DNA of 23,539 bases, from the NCBI GenBank assembly GCA_012840625.1, contig DUSB01000224.1, forward strand, positions 1 to 23,539, given 5' to 3'. The notes beneath the pieces are model-generated. The model had not been told where the DNA came from. It made no database searches and saw only the letters and a program-made list of their open reading frames with translations. The DNA comes from Syntrophomonadaceae bacterium. Lineage in GTDB: Bacteria > Bacillota > Syntrophomonadia > Syntrophomonadales > Syntrophomonadaceae. This document shows positions 23,362 to 23,539 of the stretch, in pieces. The position numbers and the translations under genes were made by a program. The first letter of the stretch is position 1; each line of letters begins with the position of its first letter.

Positions 23362-23539
23362 GTGTTTGTTGTATTTAATGGTAGGAGTTATTATAAGGAG
23401 TGCTTGCCTATTAACAAACGCAACATAGTGGTGGGCCTTGATGTAGGGAGCAGTTTTACCAAAGCAGCACTAGGGGAAGTACGCTATAATGATATACATA
23501 TTTTGGGTTTGGTTCAGGTTCCCTCCAGGGGAGTCCGTA
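23362..23539 (+). CDS. ftsA: Cell division protein FtsA, N-terminal part (3' end outside window)
   Basis: An actin-like ATPase that tethers FtsZ to the membrane. Only the first 50-60 residues are present, including the phosphate-1 loop VVGLDVGSSFTKAALGEV and the FtsA signature VQVPSRGVR. Two starts compete. GTG 23362 has AGAGGA (23348-23353) with an 8-nt spacer and gives MFVVFNGRSYYKECLP before the core. TTG 23404 gives the more usual MPINKRNIVVGLDVG, but its AAGGAG (23395-23400) is only 3 nt away. I list GTG on ribosome-binding-site grounds without strong conviction. ftsZ would be expected just beyond the window. Confidence 0.88.
   Translation, partial: MFVVFNGRSYYKECLPINKRNIVVGLDVGSSFTKAALGEVRYNDIHILGLVQVPSRGVR

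Noticed and set aside
1..23539. CRISPR arrays, insertion sequences, tRNA or rRNA genes, integrases, toxin-antitoxin or phage-defence genes
   Set aside because: I saw no regularly spaced repeats, transposase motifs, cloverleaf sequences or defence domains. Apart from the region 2 module this is ordinary chromosomal housekeeping sequence.

Overview
The window carries the start of a division and cell-wall (dcw) cluster from a low-to-mid-GC, Gram-positive-type anaerobe. The gene content and order (mraZ, rsmH, ftsL, a PASTA-bearing penicillin-binding protein, murE, murF, mraY, murD, ftsW/spoVE, murG, murC, murA, ftsQ, DUF881, sbp, ftsA) are those of an endospore-forming clostridial Firmicute. Strong AGGAGG-type ribosome binding sites, frequent TTG/GTG starts and a meso-diaminopimelate-type MurE fit this. 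My best guess is a relative of Syntrophomonadaceae or a nearby Clostridia family; this is inference from family resemblance, not a search result. Every gene I accept is on the + strand.

Region 1 (1-2984) is informational and housekeeping. It holds the 3' part of aspS, then a non-coding interval that folds as a 6S RNA with its own extended -10 promoter, then tcdA (tRNA ct6A synthesis), an overlapping endonuclease III-family glycosylase gene, and a tandem ACT-domain protein. The aspS - 6S RNA - tcdA order resembles the Bacillus 6S-1 locus.

Region 2 (2985-6788) is the accessory part. It holds a small multi-pass membrane protein, a 627-residue secreted, C-terminally anchored protein with Gly/Gln/Ser-rich amphipathic repeats (no function recognised), a perfect intrinsic terminator, and a PHP-family metallophosphoesterase with a beta-rich C-terminal domain.

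Region 3 (6789-7080) is the control region of the dcw cluster. It contains a perfect 16-bp palindrome matching the CRP-type consensus TGTGA-N6-TCACA, and three GTGG direct repeats at exact 10-nt spacing that look like MraZ operator boxes. A small leader hairpin overlaps the last box.

Region 4 (7081-21419) is one tightly packed run from mraZ to murA that makes lipid II (MurA, C, D, E, F, MraY, MurG) and polymerises and cross-links it at the septum (FtsW/SpoVE plus the transpeptidase). The only sizeable gap is the 162 nt between murG and murC. murB is absent from the window, and murA sits where murB often lies.

Region 5 (21410-23539) starts with an intrinsic terminator whose loop contains the murA stop codon. 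A clear promoter follows and drives ftsQ, a DUF881 gene, sbp and the truncated ftsA. Division-protein genes are therefore probably expressed partly independently of the precursor-synthesis genes.

I found no CRISPR array, insertion sequence, tRNA, rRNA or phage gene. The less explained items are the membrane/stalk gene pair in region 2 and the CRP-type palindrome in front of the dcw cluster.
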